A stretch of 64,000 nt of DNA. Origin: Ancylobacter sonchi. GTDB lineage: Bacteria > Pseudomonadota > Alphaproteobacteria > Rhizobiales > Xanthobacteraceae. Positions within the stretch are counted from its first letter, which is position 1; every line of letters starts with the position of its first letter. Shown here one piece after another: positions 24,427-33,089 of this stretch. Location of the stretch: the NCBI RefSeq assembly GCF_018390695.1, contig NZ_JAHBGF010000019.1, positions 86,214 through 150,213 of the forward strand, written 5' to 3'. A program made the translations under genes and the position numbers. Below the pieces are notes generated by a model, which saw only the letters and a program-made list of their open reading frames with translations, had not been told where the DNA came from and did not search any database.

Positions 24427-25706
24427 TGAGCGTCATCCTCTTCGCCCTGTTCTGCGGCCTCAGCGCGCTCGGCGTGCCGCTCGCCATCGCCCTCGGCCTC
24501 GCCGCGGTGGCCACGCTCCTGATGTTCACGCCGATGCCGCTCGACCTGCTCACCCAGACGATGTTCTCCTCGATGAACTCGTTCCTGCTGGTGGCGGTGC
24601 CGCTGTTCATCCTGGTCGGCGCGGTGATGGAGCGCGGGCGGGTCGCCGAGCGCATCTTCGACTTCGCCGAATCCATGGTCGGCTGGCTGCCCGGCGGGCT
24701 CGGCCATGTGAACGTGCTGTCCTCGGTGATCTTCTCCGGCGTGTCAGGCTCCTCGGTGGCCGACATCGCCTCGGTCGGCGCCATCGAGATCAAGGCGATG
24801 GAGCGGCACGGCTTCCCCAAGGGCTATGCGGTGGGCATGACGCTGTGCACCGCCACGCTGTCCTCGATCATCCCGCCCTCGATCCTGATCGTCATCGCCG
24901 GCTCGATCGCCAATGTGTCGATCGGCACGCTGCTGGTGGCCGGGCTGGTGCCAGGGCTGTTCATCGCCTTCGCCTTCCTGGTGTTCAACCACTTCTATTC
25001 GGTGCGCTACGGCTACAATCCGCCCTCGCCGTTCAATTTCCGCATGGTGGTCGTCACCGGGCTGCGCGCCATCCTGCCGATGCTCACCCCGCTGATCCTG
25101 ATCATCGGCATCGCCTCCGGCGTGTTTACGCCCACCGAGGCGGCGGCGATCGCCGTGACCTATGTGCTGGTGCTGGGCGTGCTGGTCTACCGCACCATCC
25201 CGCTCGCCGAGGTGCCGGAGATCCTGGTCTCCACCGCCCGCATCTCCGGCACCATCCTGTTCATCGCCGCCACCTCGCAGATCGCCGCCTGGGTGTTCAC
25301 CTATGAGGGGCTGCCGGACAAGCTGACCGCTATCATCGGCGGCATGAGCCTCGGGCCGACCTCCGGCCTGCTGGTGATCTTCGTCTTCCTGCTGCTCATC
25401 GGCATCTTCATGGAGGCGATCCCGGCGATGTTCATCCTGATCCCGGTGCTGATGCCGACGGTGACGGCGCTCGGCATCGACCCGATCCACTTCCTGATCA
25501 TCACGGTGATGACGCTGACCCTCGGCCTTGTCACCCCGCCGGTTGGCGTCTGCCTGTTTGCGGCGGCGCAGGTGTCGGGCATGAGCGTCGACGAGGTGGT
25601 GAAGGGCTCGCTGGCGCCGATGACAGTGCTGACGCTGGCGATCTTCGCGCTGGTGCTGTTCCCTGTGCTGACGCTGGGCCCGCTGCACCTGCTCGGGCTC
25701 TATTGA
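24423..25706 (+). CDS. dctM: TRAP transporter large permease DctM
   Basis: A 427-residue membrane protein with about 12 segments, the normal size for DctM. Family stretches include FSGVSGSSVADIASVGAIEIKAM and TLSSIIPPSILIVIAGS in the N-terminal half and VTPPVGVCLFAAAQVSGM near the end; these are the two inverted repeats that bind Na+ and substrate. Together with DctP and DctQ it completes an organic-acid uptake system. Two overlapping ATG codons (24423 and 24426) are possible starts. Confidence 0.94.
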   Translation: MMSVILFALFCGLSALGVPLAIALGLAAVATLLMFTPMPLDLLTQTMFSSMNSFLLVAVPLFILVGAVMERGRVAERIFDFAESMVGWLPGGLGHVNVLSSVIFSGVSGSSVADIASVGAIEIKAMERHGFPKGYAVGMTLCTATLSSIIPPSILIVIAGSIANVSIGTLLVAGLVPGLFIAFAFLVFNHFYSVRYGYNPPSPFNFRMVVVTGLRAILPMLTPLILIIGIASGVFTPTEAAAIAVTYVLVLGVLVYRTIPLAEVPEILVSTARISGTILFIAATSQIAAWVFTYEGLPDKLTAIIGGMSLGPTSGLLVIFVFLLLIGIFMEAIPAMFILIPVLMPTVTALGIDPIHFLIITVMTLTLGLVTPPVGVCLFAAAQVSGMSVDEVVKGSLAPMTVLTLAIFALVLFPVLTLGPLHLLGLY

Positions 25707-25716
25707 GGAGAGGGCC

Positions 25717-26235
25717 ATGGCGGTACCGGACTTCGTGGTGGTGATGGGCGTGGCGGGCGCCGGCAAGAGCACCGTCGCCCAGCAGCTCGCCGGCGCACTC
25801 GGCGCGGCCTTCATCGAGGCCGATGTCCTGCACCCTCCGGAGAATGTCGCCCGCATGCGCCAGGGCATCGGGCTGACCGACGCCATGCGCTGGCCATGGC
25901 TGGAGGCGGTGTGCGCGGCGGCGCGGGCGGAGCCGCGCCGGCCGGTGGTGATCGCCTGCTCGGCGCTGCGGGCCATCTACCGCGACTTCCTGCGCGAGCG
26001 GCTCGCCGGCGTGCGCTTCGTCTATCTGCATGGCCCGCGCGAACTGATCGCCGGGCGGCTGCGCGCCCGGCCCGGCCATTTCGCCGGCATCACCCTGCTC
26101 GACAGCCAGCTGGCGACGCTGGAGCCGCCGCAGCCCGGCGAGGGCGCGGTGGCGGTGTCGCTGACGCTTAGCCCCGAGGCGATGGTCGCCGAGGCGGTGC
26201 GTGGCCTCGGCGCGGCGGAGCGCGTGCCGGGCTGA
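25717..26235 (+). CDS. gntK: Gluconokinase
   Basis: A 172-residue P-loop kinase of the GntK family: FVVVMGVAGAGKSTVAQQL (Walker A), the ADVLHPPENVARMRQGIGLTD segment typical of gluconate kinases, and VVIACSALRAIYRDFLR. It phosphorylates D-gluconate to 6-phosphogluconate, or a similar sugar acid. GAGGAG Shine-Dalgarno 4-6 bases before the ATG, and only 10 bp after dctM, so it is the last gene of the sugar-acid operon. It converges with a LysR gene 3 bp away. Confidence 0.9.
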   Translation: MAVPDFVVVMGVAGAGKSTVAQQLAGALGAAFIEADVLHPPENVARMRQGIGLTDAMRWPWLEAVCAAARAEPRRPVVIACSALRAIYRDFLRERLAGVRFVYLHGPRELIAGRLRARPGHFAGITLLDSQLATLEPPQPGEGAVAVSLTLSPEAMVAEAVRGLGAAERVPG

Positions 26236-26238
26236 AGC

Positions 26239-27195
26239 TCAGCCGGCCGGCGCCGGCTTGCGGGCGGCGCGGCGGGCCAGCGCCTCGCTGGCGGCGCGGG
26301 CATTGCGGCGGCGGGCTTCCCAGCCGGCCCGCTCGGCGCGCAGCCAGTCGAGGAACAGCCGCACCTTGCGCTGGCGCAGATGCTCGTGCGGGCAGACGAT
26401 CCACTGCGTCACCAGCCGGATCGGCGGCGGCTCGGCCACCGGGCAGATCAGCCGGCCGGTCTCCAGCTCCCGCTCCATCATCAGCGTGCTTTCCAGCGCG
26501 ATGCCCATCGCCCCGGCGGCGGCGTCGATCGCCATGTGGCTGCGGTCGAACAGCACCCGCGCCCAGCGCTCCGTCGGCTGCACGCCGGCAAGCGCGAACC
26601 AGCGCGGCCATTGCGCCTGCGACTTCACCGAGTGGATCAGCCGGAAGCGCGGCAGCTCGGCGGCGGTGAGGCTGGCCGCCGGCGCGTAGTCCGGCGAGCA
26701 GGCGGGCAGGAAATCCTCCTCCGCCATGCCCTCGACGAACAGGCCGGGCCAGCGGCCGTCGCCATGGCGGATCTCGACATCGACCACCTCGCGCCGGAAG
26801 GTCGTCGGCTCGTTGGTGCCGTCGATGCGCACCTCGAGGTCGGGATGGCGGTCGAGAAACGCCCCGAGCCGCGGCAGCAGCCATTTGTTGGACAGGGTCG
26901 GCGTGGCGCGCACGGTCAGCGTCGTCACCGAGCGATAGCCGCGGATCAGGTTGGTGGCCTCGGCGATGCGCTCCACCTCGTCATTGATGGAGGCGAAATA
27001 GCGCTCGCCGGCCTCGGTGAGCACGACGCGGCGACCGACCTTGCTCATCAGCGTCAGGCCGAGCTGGGTTTCCAGCGCCTGCACCTGCTGGCTCACCGCC
27101 GAGGGAGTGACGGCGAGCTCCTCCGCCGCCTTGGAGATGCTGCCGAGGCGGGCGACGGTGCGGAACACGAAGATGGCGCGGATCGGCAGCTGCAT
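26239..27195 (-). CDS. LysR-family regulator (GcvA-like)
   Basis: A 318-residue LysR-type regulator with the N-terminal winged helix (FVFRTVARLGSISKAAEELAVTPSAVSQQVQALETQLG, residues about 9-47) and a periplasmic-binding-protein-like effector domain. The last ~40 residues are Ala/Arg-rich. It lies convergent to the sugar-acid/TRAP operon, with stops 3 bp apart, and is the most likely local regulator for it, although LysR proteins are more often divergent from their targets. Confidence 0.9.
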   Translation of the reverse strand: MQLPIRAIFVFRTVARLGSISKAAEELAVTPSAVSQQVQALETQLGLTLMSKVGRRVVLTEAGERYFASINDEVERIAEATNLIRGYRSVTTLTVRATPTLSNKWLLPRLGAFLDRHPDLEVRIDGTNEPTTFRREVVDVEIRHGDGRWPGLFVEGMAEEDFLPACSPDYAPAASLTAAELPRFRLIHSVKSQAQWPRWFALAGVQPTERWARVLFDRSHMAIDAAAGAMGIALESTLMMERELETGRLICPVAEPPPIRLVTQWIVCPHEHLRQRKVRLFLDWLRAERAGWEARRRNARAASEALARRAARKPAPAG

Positions 27196-27274
27196 CTCTC
27201 ATGCCCGGTTCGCGGAAGGGAACCGGCATCATAGCGGCCGGCGGCGAGGGCCGGCAATCGGCGCCGCCGCAGCG

Positions 27275-28522
27275 TCAGCCGTAGCGACGGCCGGCCTCGA
27301 TGGCGAGGCCGGTGCCGACCGAGCCGAAGGTGTCGCCCTCGATCACCCGCGCCGCCGGCACGCAGGCGCAGATCGCCGCGCGCACATGCGACAGCCGGGT
27401 CGAGCCGCCGGTGAGGAACAGCGCGTCGATGGCGTCGGCGGTGAGGCCGGCGTTGGCGAGGCAGGAGCCGACCCGCGCGGCGATGCGCTCGGCGAGCAGG
27501 CCGGTGTGCTGCACGAGATCTGCATGGGCGATGCCCACCGACAGGCCGGCCTCGATGGTGGCGAGGTCGAGCACGGTCTCGCCGGCTTCCGCCACGCGGA
27601 TCTTTGCCGTCTCGACGTCGAGGGCGAGGCCGTGGCCGCGCTCGTCCTCCACCGCCCGCGCCAGCCGCGCCACCAGGCCGGGATGCGCCGCCTCGCGCTC
27701 CAGCTCGCGGATCGAGCGGACGGTGCGGCCGTCATAGAGCCGGTTGATGGCCGACCAGGTGGCGAGGTCCTGATAGATCCCCACCGGCATGGACAGGCCC
27801 TTGCGCTTCAGCGGGCTGCCATGGCCGAGCAGCGGCATCACCATGGACAGCGACAGCTGGCGGTCGAAATCGGTGCCGCCGATCCGCACGCCCTCATTGG
27901 CGAGGATGTCGGAGGAGCGGTCGGCGCGGTCGGCATGGCCGCGGGCGATGCGCACGATGGAGAAGTCCGAGGTGCCGCCGCCGATGTCGGCGATCAGCGC
28001 CAGCTCCTCGCCGGCGACCTGGCGCTCATAGTCGAGGCCGGCGGCGATGGGCTCGAACTGGAAGGAGATCTCGGCAAAGCCGATGCTGCGGGCGATGTCG
28101 CCGAGCGCGTCCTGCGCCCGGGCGTCGCCGGCCGTGTCGCCGTCGACGAAATGCACCGGACGGCCGAGCACCACCTTGTCGAGCGGGGCGCCGGCGGCTG
28201 CCTCGCCGCGCGCCTTCACCTCCTGCAGGAAGGCGCCGATCACCGCGCGGAAGCCGAGCCGCTGGCGGCCGAGCGGCGTGGTCTCGTCGATCAGCGAGGT
28301 GCCGAGCACCGACTTCAGCGAGCGCATCAGCCGGCCCTGCTGGCCCTCGACATAGGCCGCCATGGCGGCGCGGCCGACCAGCGTGTCGCCGGTGCGGGGA
28401 AAGAAGATGGCGCTGGGCAGCGTGTCCGCATCGCCCTCCAGCGGCGCCAGCCGGGGGCCGGTGGAGCCGACGAAGCCGAGCGTGGTGTTCGAGGTGCCGA
28501 AATCGAGGCCGCAGGCGGTCAT
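27275..28522 (-). CDS. YegD-like Hsp70-family protein
   Basis: A 415-residue protein containing only the Hsp70/actin ATPase fold: phosphate-1 motif CGLDFGTSNTTLGF at the N-terminus, phosphate-2 IADIGGGTSDFSIVRI near residue 190, and adenosine motif LFLTGGSTRLSHVRAAI near the end. The substrate-binding domain of DnaK is absent, as in E. coli YegD. Substrate and partners are unknown. AGGAGG five bases upstream decides for ATG 28522 over an in-frame GTG at 28528 that would overlap the ribosome site. Same strand as the LysR gene downstream. Confidence 0.88.
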   Translation of the reverse strand: MTACGLDFGTSNTTLGFVGSTGPRLAPLEGDADTLPSAIFFPRTGDTLVGRAAMAAYVEGQQGRLMRSLKSVLGTSLIDETTPLGRQRLGFRAVIGAFLQEVKARGEAAAGAPLDKVVLGRPVHFVDGDTAGDARAQDALGDIARSIGFAEISFQFEPIAAGLDYERQVAGEELALIADIGGGTSDFSIVRIARGHADRADRSSDILANEGVRIGGTDFDRQLSLSMVMPLLGHGSPLKRKGLSMPVGIYQDLATWSAINRLYDGRTVRSIRELEREAAHPGLVARLARAVEDERGHGLALDVETAKIRVAEAGETVLDLATIEAGLSVGIAHADLVQHTGLLAERIAARVGSCLANAGLTADAIDALFLTGGSTRLSHVRAAICACVPAARVIEGDTFGSVGTGLAIEAGRRYG

Positions 28523-28738
28523 GGACACCTCCTAGCAAGATGCGGAACGGGGAAGGGGGCGCTTGCTAGATCACGCGGCGGCGCGGCGCAAGAGCCATGC
28601 CACCTGCGGCAGCGACCGCCGCAGGGCTCGCGCGCTGCGTGCCGTCGTCCGTGAGCCCTCACGGAAGGGATGCCGCAGCGTTGGTGCGGCGCAGCAATGC
28701 TGGCGCTTGTATCTGGAATGCCAGGCTTCGGTTTGCGG

Positions 28739-28765
28739 ATTGATTGATTGAAAAAATCAATCAAT
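28739..28765. promoter_or_regulatory. Perfect 11-bp inverted repeat
   Basis: Arms ATTGATTGATT (28739-28749) and AATCAATCAAT (28755-28765) with a five-base loop GAAAA. It lies about 190 bp upstream of the FdhF/YdeP-type gene. It could be an operator for a dimeric regulator; it does not have the TTGAT-N4-ATCAA spacing of FNR/FixK sites. Confidence 0.45.
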
Positions 28766-28813
28766 TTCCTGCGACGCCTCGCCGCAGCTGCGACAGAGTG
28801 CCCGCGACACCTG

Positions 28814-28865
28814 TCTGGAATTGTTTCACGTCGAATCTGGAGTGGTTTCAGATTCAACCGTTGAA
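28814..28865. promoter_or_regulatory. Direct and inverted repeats upstream of oxidoreductase gene
   Basis: Two near-identical 15-mers (28814-28828 and 28836-28850; TCTGGA-x-T-x-GTTTCA, 13 of 15 identical) are spaced 22 bp, two helical turns. The second overlaps an inverted repeat GAATCTG (28833-28839) / CAGATTC (28849-28855), and a TTCAAC-C-GTTGAA palindrome (28853-28865) follows. The cluster lies 90-140 bp before the start at 28954, a usual place for activator sites. Confidence 0.45.
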
Positions 28866-28953
28866 AAATATCGGGTTTTCACCTATCTCTTTGCTAACGG
28901 ATCTCGGAATCCAGTCGTGGCGCCGTTTCTGGCATTTTGTATAATGATTGAAA

Positions 28954-31254
28954 ATGTCTATTGACCATACGTCACCATCGCACAAGAAGTCTCACGCGGC
29001 CGGCGGTTGGGGTGCCCTTCGCAGCTGCGGCAAGCACCTGCTGGCCAGCGGCTCCGCGCTGACCGGCGCCAAGACCCTGCTCAAGGCCAACCAGCCGGAC
29101 GGATTCGACTGCCCGGGCTGCGCCTGGGGCGATCCCGAGCACGGCTCGTCCTTCGAGTTCTGCGAGAACGGGGTGAAGGCGGTCGCCTGGGAGTCGACGG
29201 AGCGTCGCGCCACGCCGGCCTTCTTCGCCGCCCACACGGTGAGCGAGCTGCAGAACTGGTCCGAATTCAATCTGGAGAACCAGGGTCGCCTCACCGAGCC
29301 GATGGTCTATGACCACGCCACCGATCGCTACCGCGCGGTGTCCTGGGAAGAGGCCTTCGCCGGCATCGCCGCCGAGCTGAACGCGCTCGCCTCGCCCAGC
29401 GAGGCGGAGTTCTACACCTCCGGCCGCGCCTCGAACGAGGCGGCGTTCCTCTACCAGTTGTTCGTGCGGATGTTCGGGACCAACAATTTCCCGGACTGCT
29501 CCAACATGTGCCACGAGGCCAGCGGCGTCGGGCTGATGCAGTCGGTCGGCGTCGGCAAGGGCACCGTGCTGCTCGAGGATTTCGAGCACGCCGACGCCAT
29601 CATCGTCATCGGCCAGAACCCCGGCACCAACCATCCGCGCATGCTCGGCGACCTGCGCCGGGCCGCCATGCGCGGTGCCCGCGTCGCGGTGCTCAACCCG
29701 GTGCGCGAGCGCGGGCTGGAGCGCTTCGCCGACCCGCAGGACAAGATCGAGATGCTGCGCGGCGGCGCGACCTCGATCGCCAGCCATTACTTCCAGCCCA
29801 AGCTAGGCGGCGACATGGCGGCGATCCGCGGCGTCGCCAAGGTGGTGTTCGCCCGCGATACCGAGCGGCGTGCCGGCGGCCATCAGAGCCTGCTCGACCT
29901 CGAATTCATCGCTCATCACACTACCGGCATCGACGACTGGCGTGCCGAGGTCGAGGCGACGTCCTGGGACTTCATCGAGGACCAGTCCGGCCTCGCCCGC
30001 GACGAGATCGAGACCCTCGCCGATGTCTATCTCGGCGCCGGGCGCGTCATCGCCACCTGGGCGATGGGCGTCACCCAGCACCGCCACTCGGTGGCGACGG
30101 TGCGCGAGATCGCCAATCTCCTGCTGCTGCGCGGCCATATCGGCCGCGAGGGCGCCGGCCTGTGCCCGGTGCGCGGCCATTCCAACGTGCAGGGCGACCG
30201 CACGGTGGGCATCAACGAGAACTCGCCGGAGTGGTTCATCGCCGCGCTGGAGAAGGAATTCGACCTCTCGCTGCCGCGCGAGCACGGCCACAATGTGCTG
30301 CACGCCATCGAGGCGATGGTGGAGGGGCGTTCCAAGGCCTTCATCGGCCTCGGCGGCAATTTCGTGCGAGCGACGCCGGACACCGACATCGTGCGGCAGG
30401 CGCTGATGAACTGCCGGCTCACCGTGCAGATCGCCACCAAGCCGAACCACAGCCATCTGGCGCCGGGCAAGGTCGCTTACCTGCTGCCCTGCCTCGGGCG
30501 TACCGAGATCGACCGCAACTCCAAGAAGCGGCCGCAGATCGTCACCGTCGAGGATTCGATGAGCATGGTGCACGGCTCGGGCGGCATCAACCGCCCGGCG
30601 GCGCCGACCCTGCGCTCGGAGATCCAGATCATCGCCGGCATCGCCGCCGCCACCGTCGGGTCGGACAAGGTCCGCTGGGCGGCGATGGCTGATGATTACG
30701 ACCTGATCCGCGACCACATCTCCCGCGTGATCCCCGGCTTCGAGGACTACAATGTCCGCGTGCGCAAGCCGCGCGGCTTCCACCTGCGCAACGCCGCTGC
30801 CGAGCGCGAGTGGAACACCGCCTCCGGCCGGGCGCAGTTCTCCGCCGCGCCGCTGCCGCACGAGGTGGAGCACCAGCAGGTGCGCGGGCGCAAGGACACC
30901 TTCGTGCTGCAGACCTTCCGCAGCCACGACCAGTACAACACCACGGTCTACGGCCTCGACGACCGCTATCGCGGCGTCTATGGCGAGCGCCGGGTGGTGT
31001 TCGCCCATCCCGACGACATCGCCGCCATGGGCGTGGAGCCCAATTCGCGCATCGACGTCATCGGCTCCGACGAGGACGGCCGTTCGCGCATCGCCGAGGA
31101 TTTCCGCCTCGTCGCCTATGACATCCCGCGCGGCTGCGTCGCCGGCTACTATCCCGAGCTGAACCCGGTCGTGCCGTTCACCAAGGCCGGCGAGGGCAGC
31201 GACACCCCGCTGTCGAAGTCGGTGGTGGTGACCTTCCGTGCGAGGGCGGCATGA
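28954..31254 (+). CDS. FdhF/YdeP-family molybdopterin oxidoreductase
   Basis: A 766-residue molybdopterin-dependent oxidoreductase. The N-terminal CPGCAWGDP motif is characteristic of the YdeP-like branch, which lacks the full N-terminal four-cysteine iron-sulfur motif of formate dehydrogenase H. Molybdopterin-binding segments include AIIVIGQNPGTNHPRML and LGGNFVRATPDT; a candidate Mo ligand lies in the CSNMCHEASGVGL region. The C-terminal molydop-binding domain (NTTVYGLDDRYRGVYGERRVVF...) is present. No signal peptide, so cytoplasmic. Substrate of this branch is not established (E. coli YdeP aids acid resistance). Overlaps the next gene by ATGA. Confidence 0.88.
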   Translation: MSIDHTSPSHKKSHAAGGWGALRSCGKHLLASGSALTGAKTLLKANQPDGFDCPGCAWGDPEHGSSFEFCENGVKAVAWESTERRATPAFFAAHTVSELQNWSEFNLENQGRLTEPMVYDHATDRYRAVSWEEAFAGIAAELNALASPSEAEFYTSGRASNEAAFLYQLFVRMFGTNNFPDCSNMCHEASGVGLMQSVGVGKGTVLLEDFEHADAIIVIGQNPGTNHPRMLGDLRRAAMRGARVAVLNPVRERGLERFADPQDKIEMLRGGATSIASHYFQPKLGGDMAAIRGVAKVVFARDTERRAGGHQSLLDLEFIAHHTTGIDDWRAEVEATSWDFIEDQSGLARDEIETLADVYLGAGRVIATWAMGVTQHRHSVATVREIANLLLLRGHIGREGAGLCPVRGHSNVQGDRTVGINENSPEWFIAALEKEFDLSLPREHGHNVLHAIEAMVEGRSKAFIGLGGNFVRATPDTDIVRQALMNCRLTVQIATKPNHSHLAPGKVAYLLPCLGRTEIDRNSKKRPQIVTVEDSMSMVHGSGGINRPAAPTLRSEIQIIAGIAAATVGSDKVRWAAMADDYDLIRDHISRVIPGFEDYNVRVRKPRGFHLRNAAAEREWNTASGRAQFSAAPLPHEVEHQQVRGRKDTFVLQTFRSHDQYNTTVYGLDDRYRGVYGERRVVFAHPDDIAAMGVEPNSRIDVIGSDEDGRSRIAEDFRLVAYDIPRGCVAGYYPELNPVVPFTKAGEGSDTPLSKSVVVTFRARAA

Positions 31255-31580
31255 GCGCGCTTCGCGCCGAGGAGCGCGTCCCCTCCGCAGACGAGGCGTT
31301 GCCCGACCTGTTCATGGACGAGGTGAGCGCGCTGGTCGAGGAGCAGCCGGAACTCTCGCCGCTCGATGCCGGCGTGCTGGTGGCGCTGGAGCACGGCGTC
31401 GCCCGCGACACCCGCGCCTTCGCGAAGCTGTTCGGCATTGCCCATGCGCTGGTGCTGCGCGCGGCGAGCGAGCTGGAGGACCGCTTCGGCCTCGTCGTCG
31501 CCGACACGCGCCAGGAGCGCTCGCAGCGGCGGCATCTGTCGCTGACCCCGGCGGGACACCTGCTGCTCGCCGCCCGCTAG
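31251..31580 (+). CDS. Small winged-helix-like protein coupled to the oxidoreductase
   Basis: A 109-residue cytoplasmic protein whose start overlaps the stop of the FdhF/YdeP gene (ATGA), implying translational coupling. It is predicted helical, with a C-terminal part (ALVLRAASELEDRFGLVVADTR...RRHLSLTPAGHLLLAA) that looks like the recognition helix and wing of a MarR-type winged helix (LTPAG is typical). It may be an accessory or regulatory protein for the oxidoreductase. The N-terminal acidic segment has no match I recognise. Confidence 0.65.
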   Translation: MSALRAEERVPSADEALPDLFMDEVSALVEEQPELSPLDAGVLVALEHGVARDTRAFAKLFGIAHALVLRAASELEDRFGLVVADTRQERSQRRHLSLTPAGHLLLAAR

Positions 31581-31595
31581 GGCAGGGGGTGGGCT

Positions 31596-33020
31596 TCAGC
31601 TCGCCTTTTCCAGCGGCGGGGCCTTCCATGGGCCATCAAGGGCGGCGGCCATCGGCCAGTAGAGCCGCAAGGCGAGGAAGAACGGCCCCTCCGGCGCCGG
31701 CAACCAGTTGCTTTCCCTGTCGGCTCCGGGCGATGCGCTCCGGATATCGAGCGTGATCCCGCCATCCGGATCGCGCTGGAGATCGGGCAGCATCGGCGAA
31801 TTGATCAGGTAGCGGTCGAGCCGGTTGGCGAATAGCAGGCTCTCGGGAAGCCTGTAGAGCGTCAGCGACCAGAAGGCGTGCACCGGCGGCAGGCCATCCG
31901 GGGCGAAGCGCAGCCTGTAGGCCTGCCTGCCGTCGAGCGGCTGACCGGCGGCATCGACGAAATAGACCGGATACAGCGCTTCCTGCTTCGAATTGCCGTA
32001 GATGCCGAGCACGGCGCCGGCCATGCGCGAGAGATAATCGCCATTGAGGTGCACGCGCGTGCCGAAGCCGTCGGCGCTGGTCTTCTTTCCGGTGTCCAGC
32101 TGGGTGGTCTTGTAGGTGGCGAATTCGCTCCAGGCGTCGGCGATGCCGGCCTCGATCGCCTGGCGGATCTCCGGCGTGGGATCGAAGCGCCGTCCCGCTC
32201 CAACGCCGATCCGGGCGAAGCGGGCCATCAGCTCGGTCTCGACCGGCGGGGGCGGGCAGAACTGGAGGATGAAGTTCAGCTCGCCGAAGACGTCCGCCGA
32301 GGTCTTTTGCGCGGCCGGGGACAGGGGCTTGGGGAACGCGACCGGCGCGGCCGGCGCCGGGACGGGGGTGCCGAGAAAGGCAGACAGCGTCTCGACCGTA
32401 TAGCCGGCCTGGATCTTCTCGACGTTCTCGATGTCGTCCGGGCCGAACAGCTGGGTGCGGTAGAGAATGAAGGCGAACTCGGTCTCGCAGCGGATCACGG
32501 CGGTGATCCCGGCCGGCTTGTCGCCCTTCCAGCCCGGTCCGGCCAGCAGGAAGCGACCGGCCTCGTTGCCGGTCGCCCGGCTGCCGACATAGGCGAAGTT
32601 GAACGTGTACTGGTCGATGAATTGCAGCGAATAGTAGCGCGTCGCCTCGACGCGTGGGACGCCCAGCACCAGCGGCTCGGCGCGGAGATCGGCGCCGACA
32701 TAGGAATAGGGCGTGTCGGAATTCGGCGTCTGGATCGCCTTGTCGTCGGGCGTGTACACCCGGGCATTGTTGAAGATGCGGTTCCAGCCAGTCTTGAACT
32801 CGGGACCGCCCTTGTCGACGAAGTAGGAATGCTGGATCCGGTAATTGTCGACGAGCGGGAAGCCGTAAATATAGGCCTCCCTGGCGATGGCGCGGGCTTC
32901 CTCCGTGGATGCGCTCTGCGCGGACGAGGTCTGGGCGCGGATGGGCGCCGCCGGGAGGGCCGTGCCGATCCATGTCGCGGCGATGGCGGCCGAGCCGCGC
33001 AGAATGTCCCGCCTGTCCAT
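31596..33020 (-). CDS. DUF1254/DUF1214 exported protein
   Basis: A 474-residue protein with an export signal (MDRRDILRGSAAIAATWIGT, Tat-like RRD at the N-terminus, cleavage near residue 30). The DUF1254 region (EAYIYGFPLVDNYR ... TPNSDTPYSYVGADLR ... FNFAYVGSRATGNEAG) and C-terminal DUF1214 region (FWSLTLYRLPESLLFANRLDRY ... SNWLPAPEGPFFLALRLYWP) are both complete. Biochemical role unknown; probably periplasmic. A second, distinct member is encoded at 45964-47394. Convergent with the winged-helix gene, 16 bp apart. Confidence 0.88.
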   Translation of the reverse strand: MDRRDILRGSAAIAATWIGTALPAAPIRAQTSSAQSASTEEARAIAREAYIYGFPLVDNYRIQHSYFVDKGGPEFKTGWNRIFNNARVYTPDDKAIQTPNSDTPYSYVGADLRAEPLVLGVPRVEATRYYSLQFIDQYTFNFAYVGSRATGNEAGRFLLAGPGWKGDKPAGITAVIRCETEFAFILYRTQLFGPDDIENVEKIQAGYTVETLSAFLGTPVPAPAAPVAFPKPLSPAAQKTSADVFGELNFILQFCPPPPVETELMARFARIGVGAGRRFDPTPEIRQAIEAGIADAWSEFATYKTTQLDTGKKTSADGFGTRVHLNGDYLSRMAGAVLGIYGNSKQEALYPVYFVDAAGQPLDGRQAYRLRFAPDGLPPVHAFWSLTLYRLPESLLFANRLDRYLINSPMLPDLQRDPDGGITLDIRSASPGADRESNWLPAPEGPFFLALRLYWPMAAALDGPWKAPPLEKAS

Positions 33021-33089
33021 GTCCGCCTCGCTTCCTGTCGACCAAGGTCGTGGGCCCGCTGCCGGCGGCGGTGAGGTTACACCCGATCG

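Larger units (their letters stand above)
28523..28953. other. AT-rich divergent regulatory region
   Basis: About 430 bp between the Hsp70-like gene and the molybdopterin oxidoreductase gene. The right 200 bp are much richer in A+T than the rest of the window and hold several symmetric elements described separately. A 66-codon open frame at 28744-28944 has no ribosome site and poor codon use, so I do not call it a gene. Confidence 0.6.

Noticed and set aside
28739..28765. FNR/FixK box reading of the TTGATTGA...TCAATCAA repeat
   Set aside because: None of the possible TTGA/TCAA pairs has the required spacing (TTGAT-N4-ATCAA); kept only as an unassigned inverted repeat.
28744..28944. 66-codon open frame in the AT-rich region before the FdhF/YdeP gene
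   Set aside because: No Shine-Dalgarno, no family resemblance, and it overlaps the repeats that look regulatory.
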